Source of the DNA: Leifsonia sp. TF02-11
GTDB lineage: Bacteria; Actinomycetota; Actinomycetes; Actinomycetales; Microbacteriaceae
DNA: 64,000 bases
NCBI RefSeq assembly: GCF_017565305.1
Contig: NZ_JAGEKP010000005.1
Location: 124,001-188,000 of the forward strand
Direction: 5' to 3'
A program made the position numbers and the translations under genes. Under the pieces are notes generated by a model that searched no databases, was not told where the DNA came from, and saw nothing but the letters and a program-made list of their open reading frames with translations. Shown piece by piece: positions 9,473 through 18,291 of this stretch; the stretch's first letter is position 1; each line of letters begins with the position of its first letter.

Positions 9473-10228
9473 ATGGGCATGGAGAGCCAGCGCCCCGTCG
9501 CGATCGTCACAGGTGGTTCGCGGGGGATCGGCGCGGCCATCGTCCGGCGGCTGGCCCGCGCGGGATACGACCTGGTCGTCACCTTCCGGTCGGACGCGGC
9601 CGCCGCGGAACGGGTGGCGGCGTCCGTCGCGGACACGGGCGCGCGGGTGGAGCCGGTTCGGGCCGATCTCGCGACCGACCGCGGCATCCAGGCGCCTTTC
9701 GACATCGCCGCTGAACGGTTCGGGCGGCTGGACGCGCTCGTCAACAACGCCGGCGTCAGCACGCGTTACGCGCCCCTGGCCGACACCCCCGCCGACGAGG
9801 TCCGGCAGACCATCGAGGTGGACTTCGTCGCCGCTGTCCTCGGAGCGCGGCTTGCGGTCCAGGAGTTCCTGCGCACCGGCACCGCGGGCGTGATCGTCAA
9901 CATCACGTCAGGGGCGGCGACGCTCGGCAGCCCGGGGGAGTACACGCACTACGCCGCCGCGAAGGCCGGACTGGACGCCTTCACGATGGGGCTCGGCAAA
10001 GAGGTCGGGCCGCAGGGCATCCGGGTCGTCGGCGTCGCGCCTGGCCTGGTCGACACCGACCTGCACTCGACGACCGGCGACGAGGGCCGAGTCGAGCGGA
10101 TGGCGCCCGGGATCCCGCTGCGGCGGGCCGCGGACCCGGACGAGATCGCAGCGGCCGTGGAATGGCTGCTCGGCCCGGACGCGAGCTACGTCACCGCGAC
10201 GACCCTGCGGGTCGCGGGAGGCCGCTGA
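9473..10228 (+). CDS. SDR-family oxidoreductase (3-oxoacyl-ACP reductase-like)
   Basis: A 251-residue classical short-chain dehydrogenase. It shows the cofactor motif TGGSRGIG near residue 13, NNAG at about 91 and the catalytic YxxxK (YAAAK) preceded by a Ser region (NITSGAATLGS). The RS residues of the FRSD segment after the second strand suggest NADP(H) preference. It ends with the usual GPDASYVTATTLRVAGG. The ATG at 9479 is an equally good start. The substrate is not predictable. Confidence 0.88.
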   Translation: MGMESQRPVAIVTGGSRGIGAAIVRRLARAGYDLVVTFRSDAAAAERVAASVADTGARVEPVRADLATDRGIQAPFDIAAERFGRLDALVNNAGVSTRYAPLADTPADEVRQTIEVDFVAAVLGARLAVQEFLRTGTAGVIVNITSGAATLGSPGEYTHYAAAKAGLDAFTMGLGKEVGPQGIRVVGVAPGLVDTDLHSTTGDEGRVERMAPGIPLRRAADPDEIAAAVEWLLGPDASYVTATTLRVAGGR

Positions 10229-10263
10229 GGCCGGGGCTGCGCGTTACGCGTCGGTGTCACACG

Positions 10264-11982
10264 TCACGCGTCGGCGCGAGCAGCCTCCGTCACCCGAGCG
10301 GGATCCGCCAGGGGCAGTGACACCCGGAAGGTCGCGCCGCCGCCGTCGGTCTCCGAGACCTCCACGGTGCCGTGGTGGGCCGCGACGATCGACGACACGA
10401 TCGCGAGGCCCAGGCCGCTGCCGCCGGTCTCGCGGGCTCGGGAGGTGTCGGCGCGCCAGAAGCGCTGGAAGATCTTGTCGCGGATCTGCGGCGGGATGCC
10501 CTCGCCGTGGTCGCGGACCTCCAGGTACGCGCGGCCGGTGCGGTGGTCGACCTGCACCGCGATCTCGATCGGGCTGTCCTCCGGGGTGTACCGCAGCGCG
10601 TTGCCCATCAGGTTGGTGACGACCTGGCGGAGCTTGTTCTCCTCCGCCATGACGATCGCGGGCTCGGCCGGGGGCGCGGCGAGCGCGACCCGCTCGGTCG
10701 TCGCCACCGGGATCGGGCCGGTGGAACCACGGCGACCGCGGCTGCCGCGGCGGAGCCGTGCCAGGGCCGACCCGGCGAACGCGATCGGACCGGTGGCGTT
10801 GGACGTCCGGGCCTCGTCGGGGATCGTGTACGGCACGGTGTCGACGCCGGGCTCCTCGGGTTCCGCGGCCACCGCCGGCGCCGGTGCGGGCATCGGCGCC
10901 GGCGTGAGCACAGTGACCACGCGGCCGGGGGAGCCGGCCATCGCGTCCATCGCGGCGTCGCGTGCGATCCGCACCAGATCGACCGGGTGCAGGTCGAGCG
11001 GCTTGGTCTCATCGAGGCGCGCCAGCTCGAGCAGGTCCTCGACCAGGAGGCCCATGCGGATGGCCTCCTTCTCGATGCGGTCCATCGCCTGCGCGACGTC
11101 TTCGGGAGTCTGCAGCGCGCCCATCCGGTACAGCTCGGCGTAGCCGCGCACCGACACCAGCGGTGTTCGCAGCTCATGGGAGGCGTCGCCGACGAACCGG
11201 CGCATCTGGTCGATGGTGCGGGCGCGGTCGTTGAACGCGCGGTCGATGCGGTTCAGCATCGTGTTGAGCGAGCGGTTGAGCCGGCCGACCTCGGTGTTCG
11301 GCGTCGCGCCGCCGAGGCGCTGGCTGAAGTCGCCGTCCGCGATCGCTGCCGCCGTCTGCTCCACTTCGCGCAGCGGTGCGAACGTCGTCGTCACCAGCAT
11401 CCGGGTGAGACCGGCTCCGACGATGATCACGATGACGCCGAACAGGAGGAAGATCGCGAGGAACGCCGCCATCACGGTGTCGATCTGGCTGGTCGTCGTG
11501 GCGACGATCACGGTCGCGAGCTCGCCGGTGCCGGCGAACGTCTGCGTCGTGACCAGGGCGCGGTACGACGTCCGGCCGTCGTTGCTGGACAGCGAGTACC
11601 CGCCGGACGGCATGGCCTTCGCTTCCGTCAGGGTGAGCGACTGCGGCACGGCCGGTCGGTGGGAGACGGGGATGTTCGTCCAGTTCGTCTTCACGAGCTT
11701 GCCGTTGGAGTCGTACAGCGCTGCGAAGTAGTCGGACGGGCTCGCGTCGGTCGCGATCTTGTCCTTGTCCGACGGGGACGGGTACAGGTAGGCGTTGACG
11801 TAGTTGGCACCCGACGCCGCCGAGAGCTGTGCGTCCAGCTGCTCGAGCAGCACGGGCTTCAGCATCGCCATGGTGCCGATGCCGGTCACGAGCAGCCCGA
11901 GCGTCAGCATGAGCACGGTCACCCCGGTGATCTTCGTGCGCAGGGAGATCGCGTTCCAGCGGTCGAGCAGGCGTGAGTGCAT
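10264..11982 (-). CDS. Sensor histidine kinase (OmpR-type partner)
   Basis: A 572-residue membrane kinase: helix 1 at about 18-40, an extracellular sensing part to about 165, helix 2 at about 170-195, a HAMP region, the HisKA box with phosphoacceptor His269 (SHELRTPL) and a HATPase domain with N-box NLMGNALRYTP and G-boxes DHGEGIPP and GGSGLGLAI. Between HisKA and the ATPase, about residues 355-445 hold a low-complexity Pro/Ala and Arg/Gly-rich insert not found in ordinary kinases. The kinase lies 50 bp downstream of its response regulator, the usual order. The signal is unknown. Confidence 0.93.
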   Translation of the reverse strand: MHSRLLDRWNAISLRTKITGVTVLMLTLGLLVTGIGTMAMLKPVLLEQLDAQLSAASGANYVNAYLYPSPSDKDKIATDASPSDYFAALYDSNGKLVKTNWTNIPVSHRPAVPQSLTLTEAKAMPSGGYSLSSNDGRTSYRALVTTQTFAGTGELATVIVATTTSQIDTVMAAFLAIFLLFGVIVIIVGAGLTRMLVTTTFAPLREVEQTAAAIADGDFSQRLGGATPNTEVGRLNRSLNTMLNRIDRAFNDRARTIDQMRRFVGDASHELRTPLVSVRGYAELYRMGALQTPEDVAQAMDRIEKEAIRMGLLVEDLLELARLDETKPLDLHPVDLVRIARDAAMDAMAGSPGRVVTVLTPAPMPAPAPAVAAEPEEPGVDTVPYTIPDEARTSNATGPIAFAGSALARLRRGSRGRRGSTGPIPVATTERVALAAPPAEPAIVMAEENKLRQVVTNLMGNALRYTPEDSPIEIAVQVDHRTGRAYLEVRDHGEGIPPQIRDKIFQRFWRADTSRARETGGSGLGLAIVSSIVAAHHGTVEVSETDGGGATFRVSLPLADPARVTEAARADA

Positions 11983-12032
11983 CAGGCCGTCAGTCTATGC
12001 AGGGGTAGCTGTGCCGCGGATGTGCGCGGCGG

Positions 12033-12725
12033 TCACGCCTTCGCGGCCTTGAGCATGTAGCCGAACCCGCGCTTGGTCTGGATGAGCGGCTCGCTGGAGT
12101 GCGCATCCACCTTGCGGCGCAGGTACGAGATGTAGGACTCCACGATGCCGGCGTCGCCGTTGAAGTCGTACTCCCACACGTGGTCGAGGATCTGCGCCTT
12201 GGACAGCACCCGGTTGGGGTTGAGCATCAGGTAGCGCAGCAGCTTGAACTCGGTCGGGCTGAGCTCGATGGGGGTGTCGCCCACGTAGACCTCGTGGGTG
12301 TCCTGGTCCATCGTGAGCTCGCCGGCACGGATCACGGCGTCTTCGTCGGCCTGCATCGTGCGACGCAGGATGGCTTTGATGCGGGCGACGATCTCGTCGA
12401 GGCTGAACGGCTTGGTGACGTAGTCGTCGCCGCCGACCGTCAGGCCGGTGATCTTGTCCTCGGTGTCGTCCTTGGCGGTGAGGAACAGGATCGGCGCGGT
12501 GTAGCCCGCGCCGCGGAGTCGCTTGGTGACGCCGAACCCGTTCATGTCCGGGAGCATGACGTCGAGGATGATGAGGTCTGGCTCCTCTTCGAGGACCGCG
12601 GAGATCGCCTGTGCGCCGTTGCCGACCGCGCGCACGGCGAAGCCGGCGAAGCGGAGGCTGGTGGTGAGGAGATCGCGGATGTTCGGCTCGTCGTCGACGA
12701 TGAGAATGCGGGGTCCTGCGTTCAT
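12033..12725 (-). CDS. Response regulator, OmpR/PhoP-like
   Basis: A 230-residue two-domain regulator with receiver acidic pair D11/D12, phosphoacceptor D55 (LIILDVMLPD), conserved Thr and Lys (LTAKDD, VTKPFS), and an OmpR-type winged helix ending YLRRKVD...RGFGYML. The sequence closely resembles actinobacterial PhoP/TcrX-type regulators, but orthology was not tested. On the minus strand GATACT lies 7 bp before the ATG, a -10-like position that would give a leaderless transcript. A pair of 17-bp direct repeats, 22 bp apart, lies just upstream. Confidence 0.93.
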   Translation of the reverse strand: MNAGPRILIVDDEPNIRDLLTTSLRFAGFAVRAVGNGAQAISAVLEEEPDLIILDVMLPDMNGFGVTKRLRGAGYTAPILFLTAKDDTEDKITGLTVGGDDYVTKPFSLDEIVARIKAILRRTMQADEDAVIRAGELTMDQDTHEVYVGDTPIELSPTEFKLLRYLMLNPNRVLSKAQILDHVWEYDFNGDAGIVESYISYLRRKVDAHSSEPLIQTKRGFGYMLKAAKA

Positions 12726-12761
12726 GCGAATCAGTATCTGCGCGTCTGCTGAATTCTGCCT

Positions 12762-12800
12762 GTGAGCCGACGGTGCGCGATGCGTGTGCCGACGGTGCGC
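12762..12800. promoter_or_regulatory. Direct repeats with 22-bp period at the response-regulator promoter
   Basis: The sequence GTG(A/T)GCCGACGGTGCGC occurs at 12762-12778 and again at 12784-12800. A two-turn period of direct repeats is the usual layout of OmpR/PhoP-family sites, so autoregulation of the two-component genes, or control of the divergent reductase operon, is plausible. Confidence 0.5.
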
Positions 12801-12870
12801 AGCGAGTGCGAGGGGCTGGCGCGGGCAGTGTGAACAGTGGATGCTGAAGGAACCAGCGATCGGAGCACCC

Positions 12871-14091
12871 ATGTCCCATCCCACCGTGGTCATCGCCGGA
12901 GCCGGCCTCGCCGGCGCCACGACCGCTGTCGAGCTGCGCGAGCGAGGGTTCGCCGGCCGCATCCTGCTGCTGGGGGCCGAGCCCCACCACCCGTACATCC
13001 GGCCGCCGCTCTCCAAGGAGTTCCTGAAGGGCGAGGCGCCCTTCGAGGACGCCGCGGTGAAGCCGGACGGCTGGTACGCCGACAACCAGGTGGAGTTCCT
13101 GCCCGAAGAGGAGGCCGGCTCCTTCGACCCCGCCGCGCACGAGCTGTTCGTCTCCGGCGGCGCCAGGATCACTTACGACAGCCTGGTGCTGGCCACCGGC
13201 GCGTCGCCGCGACCGCTCGGTGTTCCGGGCAGCGGTCACGGCGCCGTCTTCTCCCTGAGAACAATCGAGGATTCGCAGTGGCTGCGCTCAGCCCTGGAGG
13301 TAGGAGGCCGCCGGGTGGTGATCGTCGGCACCGGCTGGATCGGCATGGAGGTCGCCGCGGCGGCACGCGGCTACGGCAACGAGGTCACCGTGGTCGGCAG
13401 GGGCGCCGTACCGCTCGCCTCCGCGATCGGACCGGAGCTGGGGCGCGTGTTCGAGACGCTGCACCGCGACAACGGGGTCGACCTCCGCAACGGTGCGCAC
13501 GTGGTCGCCGTCGAAGGCGGAGACGAGCAGGCCGTCGTGCTGGCATCGGGAGAGCGCATCCCGGCCGATGTGGTCGTCGCGGGCGTCGGCGCGTCGCCGA
13601 ACACGATCGTCGCCGAGCGCTCGGGTCTCGCTCTCGACGACGGCGTGCCCACCGACCAGGGGATGCGCACGAGCGTCGAGGACGTCTACGCGGTCGGCGA
13701 CGTCGCGAACCCGCTGCTCCGCGCGATCGGCCGCAGGCTGCGCAACGAGCACTGGGCCAACGCCATCGCCGGCGGCACGGTCGCCGCGCGCGCGATCCTC
13801 GGTGAGGACGCGAGCTACGACGACATCCCGTACTTCTACTCCGACCAATACGATCTGGGCATGGAGTATTCGGGCTACGCGCCGCTGGCGACCGGAGCGG
13901 ACGTCGTGTTCCGCGGTGATGTGGAGGCGCGCGAATTCATCGCGTTCTGGCTGCGCGACGACCGGGTGGTCGCCGGAATGAACGTCAACGTGTGGGACGT
14001 GCAGGAGCAGATCCAGCGCCTGGTCCGCGGTGGGAAGCCGGTGGACAGGCAGCGGCTCGCCGACGAGAGCGTCGACCTTGCCGCCCTCTGA
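12871..14091 (+). CDS. FAD-dependent ferredoxin reductase-like oxidoreductase
   Basis: A 406-residue pyridine-nucleotide disulfide-type reductase, similar to ferredoxin and rubredoxin reductases of oxygenase and P450 systems. It has an FAD dinucleotide motif at about 8-16 (IAGAGLAGA), a second nucleotide motif for NAD(P)H near 150 (GTGWIGMEVAA), the VYAVGDVA motif and a C-terminal reductase domain. I chose ATG 12871, preceded by GGAG; an in-frame ATG at 12841 would add ten residues. It is the first gene of a tightly spaced group with the FolP2-like, RibD-like and kinase genes. No ferredoxin gene is in the window. Confidence 0.9.
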   Translation: MSHPTVVIAGAGLAGATTAVELRERGFAGRILLLGAEPHHPYIRPPLSKEFLKGEAPFEDAAVKPDGWYADNQVEFLPEEEAGSFDPAAHELFVSGGARITYDSLVLATGASPRPLGVPGSGHGAVFSLRTIEDSQWLRSALEVGGRRVVIVGTGWIGMEVAAAARGYGNEVTVVGRGAVPLASAIGPELGRVFETLHRDNGVDLRNGAHVVAVEGGDEQAVVLASGERIPADVVVAGVGASPNTIVAERSGLALDDGVPTDQGMRTSVEDVYAVGDVANPLLRAIGRRLRNEHWANAIAGGTVAARAILGEDASYDDIPYFYSDQYDLGMEYSGYAPLATGADVVFRGDVEAREFIAFWLRDDRVVAGMNVNVWDVQEQIQRLVRGGKPVDRQRLADESVDLAAL

Positions 14092-14113
14092 GCTCCACGA
14101 GACCGACATCGCG

Positions 14114-15010
14114 ATGTACCTCCCCCCGCTCCGCATCCCCGTGCGCACGATCGGTGCGCGCACCTTCGACTTCTCGCGGCAGGTCGCCGTGATGGCGGTG
14201 GTGAACCGCACGCCGGACTCCTTCTTCGACCAGGGACGCACCTTCGCGCTCGACGCCGCCGTGGCCGCGTGCTTCGACGCGGTCGAGGCCGGAGCCGACT
14301 GGGTGGACATCGGCGGTGCGCCCTTCGCTCCCGGCGCTCCGATCCCTGCGCGCGAGGAGGCCGACCGCGTCGTGCCCGTCGTCGCGCAGCTGCGCGCCGG
14401 CTCCGACGTGGTCATCTCGGTGGACACCTTCCACGCGGCCGTCGCCCGGGAGGCGATCGCGGCCGGAGCGACCGTCATCAACGACACCACCGGACTCAGC
14501 GACCCCGAGCTGGCGCGCGTGGTCGCCGACAGCGACGCGACCCTCGTGCTCACGCACAGTCTCGCGACCCCGCGCACGTTCTACCCGCGACCCGCGTACG
14601 ACGACATCGCCGGCGAGATCGCCGCCTTCCTGCTCGAACGGGTGGAGCGTGCGAACGCCGCCGGGGTCCCGGAGGAGCGGATCATCCTCGACCCGGGCCA
14701 CGACCTGAACAAGAACACCCTCCAATCGCTGGAGCTGACCCGCCGCCTCTCCGAGATCGCCGACCTCGGCTATCCCACTCTCGCCGCCGTCTCCAACAAG
14801 GACTTCATCGGGGAGACGCTCGATGCGCCTCGCAGCGAGCGCAGGGACGGCTCGATCGCCGCAGCCGTCGTCGCGATCGTCAACGGTGCCCGCATCATCC
14901 GCATGCACGACGTGGCGGGTTCGGTCGCCGCTGCGCGGATGACGGAGGCCATCCTCGGGCTCCGCGAGCCGGCGTATCTCAAGCACAACATGGGCGACGC
15001 GAATGACTGA
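14114..15010 (+). CDS. FolP2-like dihydropteroate-synthase homologue
   Basis: A 298-residue TIM-barrel pterin-binding protein. It keeps NRTPDSFFD, SVDT, INDTTG and RMHDV, but the p-aminobenzoate/phosphate loop of true DHPS (GGESTRPG) is IGGAPFAPG, MHM is THS and the GxSRK loop is SNKDFIGETL. These differences match mycobacterial FolP2, reported to lack DHPS activity, rather than FolP1. A separate genuine folP is therefore expected elsewhere. It follows the reductase gene by 22 bp and overlaps the next gene by 8 bp. The real substrate is unknown; a pterin-like ligand is an inference. Confidence 0.82.
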   Translation: MYLPPLRIPVRTIGARTFDFSRQVAVMAVVNRTPDSFFDQGRTFALDAAVAACFDAVEAGADWVDIGGAPFAPGAPIPAREEADRVVPVVAQLRAGSDVVISVDTFHAAVAREAIAAGATVINDTTGLSDPELARVVADSDATLVLTHSLATPRTFYPRPAYDDIAGEIAAFLLERVERANAAGVPEERIILDPGHDLNKNTLQSLELTRRLSEIADLGYPTLAAVSNKDFIGETLDAPRSERRDGSIAAAVVAIVNGARIIRMHDVAGSVAAARMTEAILGLREPAYLKHNMGDAND

Positions 15011-15758
15011 GGCCGCGATCGACGCGGTCTTCCCGCTCCCGGCCGAGGAGGGCATCGGCGACGCCAGGATCGCCGAGCTGTACTCCGCGGGGGCCGAGTC
15101 GACCTGGGTGCGCGTGAACTTCGTCTCCAGCATCGACGGCGCCGCCACCCGCCAAGGGCTCTCCGGCGGCCTCTCGAACGACGCGGACCACCGGGTCTTC
15201 GACATCCTGCGCCGCCTGTGCGACGTCGTGCTCGTCGGCGCGGGAACAGTGCGCGCGGAGGGCTACGGGGCCATGCGTGTCGACGAGGTCTCCCAGCGCG
15301 CCAGGCGGTCGGCCGGAATGACCGCGCACCCCGTCTTCGCGATCGTCTCGGCCGGCCTCGACCTCGACGTCTCGAGCCCGATCTTCCGGGAGGCGCCGGA
15401 GCGCCCGATCGTGGTCACGACCGGGCTGTCCCGTGCGGACGCCAGGGAGGCACTCGCGGAGGTGGCCGACGTGGTCGTCTGCGGCGAGGAGCGCGTGGAG
15501 CCGCGCCGGCTGGTGGAGACCCTGGTCGCGCGCGGGCTGACCCGCATCCACTGCGAGGGCGGCCCGCACCTGTTCGGCGACTTCATCGCGGCGGACGCGG
15601 CCGACGAGCTCTGCCTGACGATCGGCCCGACCCTGGAGGGCGGCGTCGCGTCGCGCATCTCCGCGGGCGCGGCGCCGATCCTCCCGGTCGGCATGCGGCT
15701 CGCCCACGTGCTCCGGTCCGGCGACACCCTTCTGCTGCGGTACCTGAGGCGTGGGTGA
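15003..15758 (+). CDS. Pyrimidine/dihydrofolate reductase family protein (RibD C-terminal type)
   Basis: A 251-residue reductase with the RibD C-terminal/DHFR-like fold: WVRVNFVSSIDGAAT, VLVGAGTVRAEGYG, and EGGPHLFGDF for NADPH binding. The deaminase half of bifunctional RibD is absent. The sequence class includes Mycobacterium Rv2671, annotated RibD and reported to have dihydrofolate reductase activity. Sitting directly after a FolP2-like gene (8-bp overlap), a pterin or folate role is more attractive than riboflavin synthesis. This remains inference. Confidence 0.82.
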   Translation: MTEAAIDAVFPLPAEEGIGDARIAELYSAGAESTWVRVNFVSSIDGAATRQGLSGGLSNDADHRVFDILRRLCDVVLVGAGTVRAEGYGAMRVDEVSQRARRSAGMTAHPVFAIVSAGLDLDVSSPIFREAPERPIVVTTGLSRADAREALAEVADVVVCGEERVEPRRLVETLVARGLTRIHCEGGPHLFGDFIAADAADELCLTIGPTLEGGVASRISAGAAPILPVGMRLAHVLRSGDTLLLRYLRRG

Positions 15759-16627
15759 ACGAGCGCCCCGTCATCGACGTCGCGCTCGTCCGCCGGCTGG
15801 TCGACACGCAGTTCCCCGAGTACCGCGGGCTGCCCGTGCGGCCCGTCGAGCTGGACGGCTGGGACAACCGGACCTTCCGGCTCGGGGACGACCTGAGCGT
15901 CCGCCTCCCGAGCGCACGCGGCTACCTCGGGCAGGTGGCGAAGGAGCACGAGTGGCTTCCGCGCCTCGCGCCACTGCTTCCGCTGCCGATCCCCGCGCCG
16001 GTCGCCCAGGGCGAGCCGGACGCCGGGTATCCGTTCCCCTGGTCGGTCTACCGGTGGCTGCCCGGCACGCCGCTGGCGCTGGCGGGGGAGGTGGACGGGG
16101 TGGCGCTCGCGACTGACCTGGGCCACTTCCTCACCGCGCTGCGGCAGGTGGACGCCACCGGCGGGCCGCCGCCCGGCAGCCACAGCTTCTTCCGCGGCGA
16201 TCCGCCCGGCGTCTACCGCGACGAGGCGATCGCTGCGATGGCCGCGGGCGCTCCGAATATCGATCCGCGTGCCGCCAGGCGGATCTGGGACGCCGCGGAG
16301 GGCTCGCGCTGGGACGCTCCCGCGGTGTGGTTCCACGGGGATGCGGCCCCCGGCAACCTCCTCGTGCGCGACGGGTGTCTCTCGGCCGTGATCGACTTCG
16401 GGACCTCGGGCGTCGGGGATCCCGCGTGCGACCTGGTGCCGGCGTGGACGATGTTCGACGACAGCGCCCGGCGGGCGTTCCGCGACGCCGTCGCGCTCGA
16501 CGACGCGACCTGGGCGCGTGCTCGCGGCTGGGCGCTGTGGAAGGCGCTCATCACCGTGCGGGACAGGCCCGACGACGCCCTCGCGCGCCGCACGCTCGCG
16601 CGCCTCGCCGCCGACCCCGGTCTCTGA
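15755..16627 (+). CDS. Aminoglycoside phosphotransferase-fold kinase
   Basis: A 290-residue APH/choline-kinase-fold protein with the catalytic loop FHGDAAPGNLLV near 190-200 and the metal motif VIDFGTSGVGDPACDL shortly after. The N-lobe has GWDNRTFRLGDDLSVRLPS. The GTG start overlaps the previous stop (GTGA), so it belongs to the same operon. Such proteins act on varied hydroxylated small molecules; resistance to aminoglycosides should not be assumed. Its neighbours suggest a substrate made by the FolP2-like/reductase pair. Confidence 0.85.
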   Translation: MNERPVIDVALVRRLVDTQFPEYRGLPVRPVELDGWDNRTFRLGDDLSVRLPSARGYLGQVAKEHEWLPRLAPLLPLPIPAPVAQGEPDAGYPFPWSVYRWLPGTPLALAGEVDGVALATDLGHFLTALRQVDATGGPPPGSHSFFRGDPPGVYRDEAIAAMAAGAPNIDPRAARRIWDAAEGSRWDAPAVWFHGDAAPGNLLVRDGCLSAVIDFGTSGVGDPACDLVPAWTMFDDSARRAFRDAVALDDATWARARGWALWKALITVRDRPDDALARRTLARLAADPGL

Positions 16628-16641
16628 CGTCGGCGGGCGGG

Positions 16642-18285
16642 TTACGCCGCGGCCAGCGCGTGCGCGTCGAGGATCGTGTACGAGTAGCCCTGCTCGGCGA
16701 GGAACCGTTGCCGGTTCTGCGCGAAGTCCTGGTCGACGGTGTCGCGGGAGACCAGCGTGTAGAAGTTCGCCGACAGCCCCGACTGCTTGGGCCGCAGCAG
16801 CCGGCCCAGGCGCTGGGCCTCCTCCTGGCGCGAGCCGTACGATCCTGAGACCTGGATCGCGACCGTCGCCTCGGGGAGGTCGACCGAGAAGTTGGCGACC
16901 TTGCTCACCACCAGCACCGGTGTGGTCCCGTCGCGGAACTCCTGGTAGAGCCGCTCGCGTTCGTCCACGGGGGTCGCGCCGGTGAGCTGTGGCGCGCCGA
17001 GGGCCTCGGCGAGCTCGTCGATCTGGTCGAGATACTGGCCGATCACCAGGATGCGCTCGCCCGCGTGCCGGTCGACGAGCTGCTGCACGACCTCCAGCTT
17101 GGCCGGTGCGGTCGCGGCCAGCCGGTACCGTTCGTCGTCCGCCGCCGCCGCGTAGCTGAGCCGGTCGGAGGCGGGGAGGTCGATGCGCACCTCGAAGCAC
17201 GCCGCGGGGGAGATGAAGCCCTGCGACTCGATCTCCTTCCACGGCGCATCGAAGCGCTTCGGGCCGATCAGGCTGAACACGTCGCCCTCGCGGCCGTCCT
17301 CGCGCACGAGGGTGGCCGTCAGGCCGAGGCGGCGGCGCGCCTGCAGCTCCGCCGTGAGCTTGAACACCGGCGCGGGCAGCAGATGCACCTCGTCGTAGAC
17401 CACCAGGCCCCAGTCCAGCGCGTCGAGCAGCGCGAGGTGGGCGTACTCGCCCTTCCGTTTCGCCGTGAGGATCTGGTAGGTCGCGATCGTGACCGGCTTG
17501 ACCTCCTTGACCTGTCCCGAGTACTCGCCGATCTCGTCCGCGGTGAGCGACGTGCGCTTGAGCAGCTCGTCGCGCCACTGCCGGGCCGACACCGTGTTGG
17601 TCACGAGGATGAGCGTCGTTGTCTTGGCCGTCGCCATCGCACCGGCGCCGACCAGGGTCTTGCCTGCGCCGCACGGCAGCACGACGACGCCCGAACCGCC
17701 GTCGAAGAAGTTGGAGACCGCCTTGCGCTGGTAGTCGCGCAGCGCCCAGCCGCTCTCGTCGAGGTCGATCGGGTGCGGGGTGCCTGGGGTGTAGCCGGCG
17801 AGATCCTCCGCGGGCCAGCCGAGCTTCACGAGCTCCTGCTTGAGCTGTCCGCGCGCCCAGGCCTCCACCGTGAAGGTCGTCTCGTCGCGGCGCTCGACCA
17901 GCAGCGGTGCGATCCGCTTCGCGGTCGCGACCTCCAGCAGCACAGCCCGGTCGGCGGAGCGCAGCAGCAGCGTTCCCTCGTCGTCGCGTTCGATCACCAG
18001 CCGGCCGTAGCGGGCCACCGTCTCGGAGACATCGACCGTGACCGTCTGCGGGATCGGGAACTTCGAGTACTTCTCGAGCGTGCCGAGCATGTCCTCTGCG
18101 GTGTGGCCCGCCGCGCGCGCGTTCCACAGTCCCAGCCGCGTGATGCGGTAGGTGTGGATGTGCTCGGGCGCGCGCTCCAGCTCCGCGAAGACGGCGAGGT
18201 CGTGACGGGCGTCCTCGGCCGCGGGATGCGCGACCTCGAGCAGGACGGTGCGGTCGCTCTGGACGATCAGGGGGCCATCGGACAT
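16642..18285 (-). CDS. XPB/Ssl2-like DNA helicase
   Basis: A 547-residue superfamily-2 helicase related to eukaryotic XPB, known in Actinomycetota as a 3'-5' repair helicase. The N-terminal region (about 1-175) is a damage-recognition-type module; then come LRDYQ, Walker A LPCGAGKT at 203-210, DEVH (motif II), TATLVREDGREGD and motif VI QRLGRLLRPK. It is read after the helicase-associated protein gene with a 6-bp gap, so the two are one operon. Confidence 0.95.
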   Translation of the reverse strand: MSDGPLIVQSDRTVLLEVAHPAAEDARHDLAVFAELERAPEHIHTYRITRLGLWNARAAGHTAEDMLGTLEKYSKFPIPQTVTVDVSETVARYGRLVIERDDEGTLLLRSADRAVLLEVATAKRIAPLLVERRDETTFTVEAWARGQLKQELVKLGWPAEDLAGYTPGTPHPIDLDESGWALRDYQRKAVSNFFDGGSGVVVLPCGAGKTLVGAGAMATAKTTTLILVTNTVSARQWRDELLKRTSLTADEIGEYSGQVKEVKPVTIATYQILTAKRKGEYAHLALLDALDWGLVVYDEVHLLPAPVFKLTAELQARRRLGLTATLVREDGREGDVFSLIGPKRFDAPWKEIESQGFISPAACFEVRIDLPASDRLSYAAAADDERYRLAATAPAKLEVVQQLVDRHAGERILVIGQYLDQIDELAEALGAPQLTGATPVDERERLYQEFRDGTTPVLVVSKVANFSVDLPEATVAIQVSGSYGSRQEEAQRLGRLLRPKQSGLSANFYTLVSRDTVDQDFAQNRQRFLAEQGYSYTILDAHALAAA

Positions 18286-18291
18286 GACCGT

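Noticed and set aside
15755-16627. Aminoglycoside-resistance gene
   Set aside because: The APH fold is shared by many unrelated kinases; the operon context points to another substrate.
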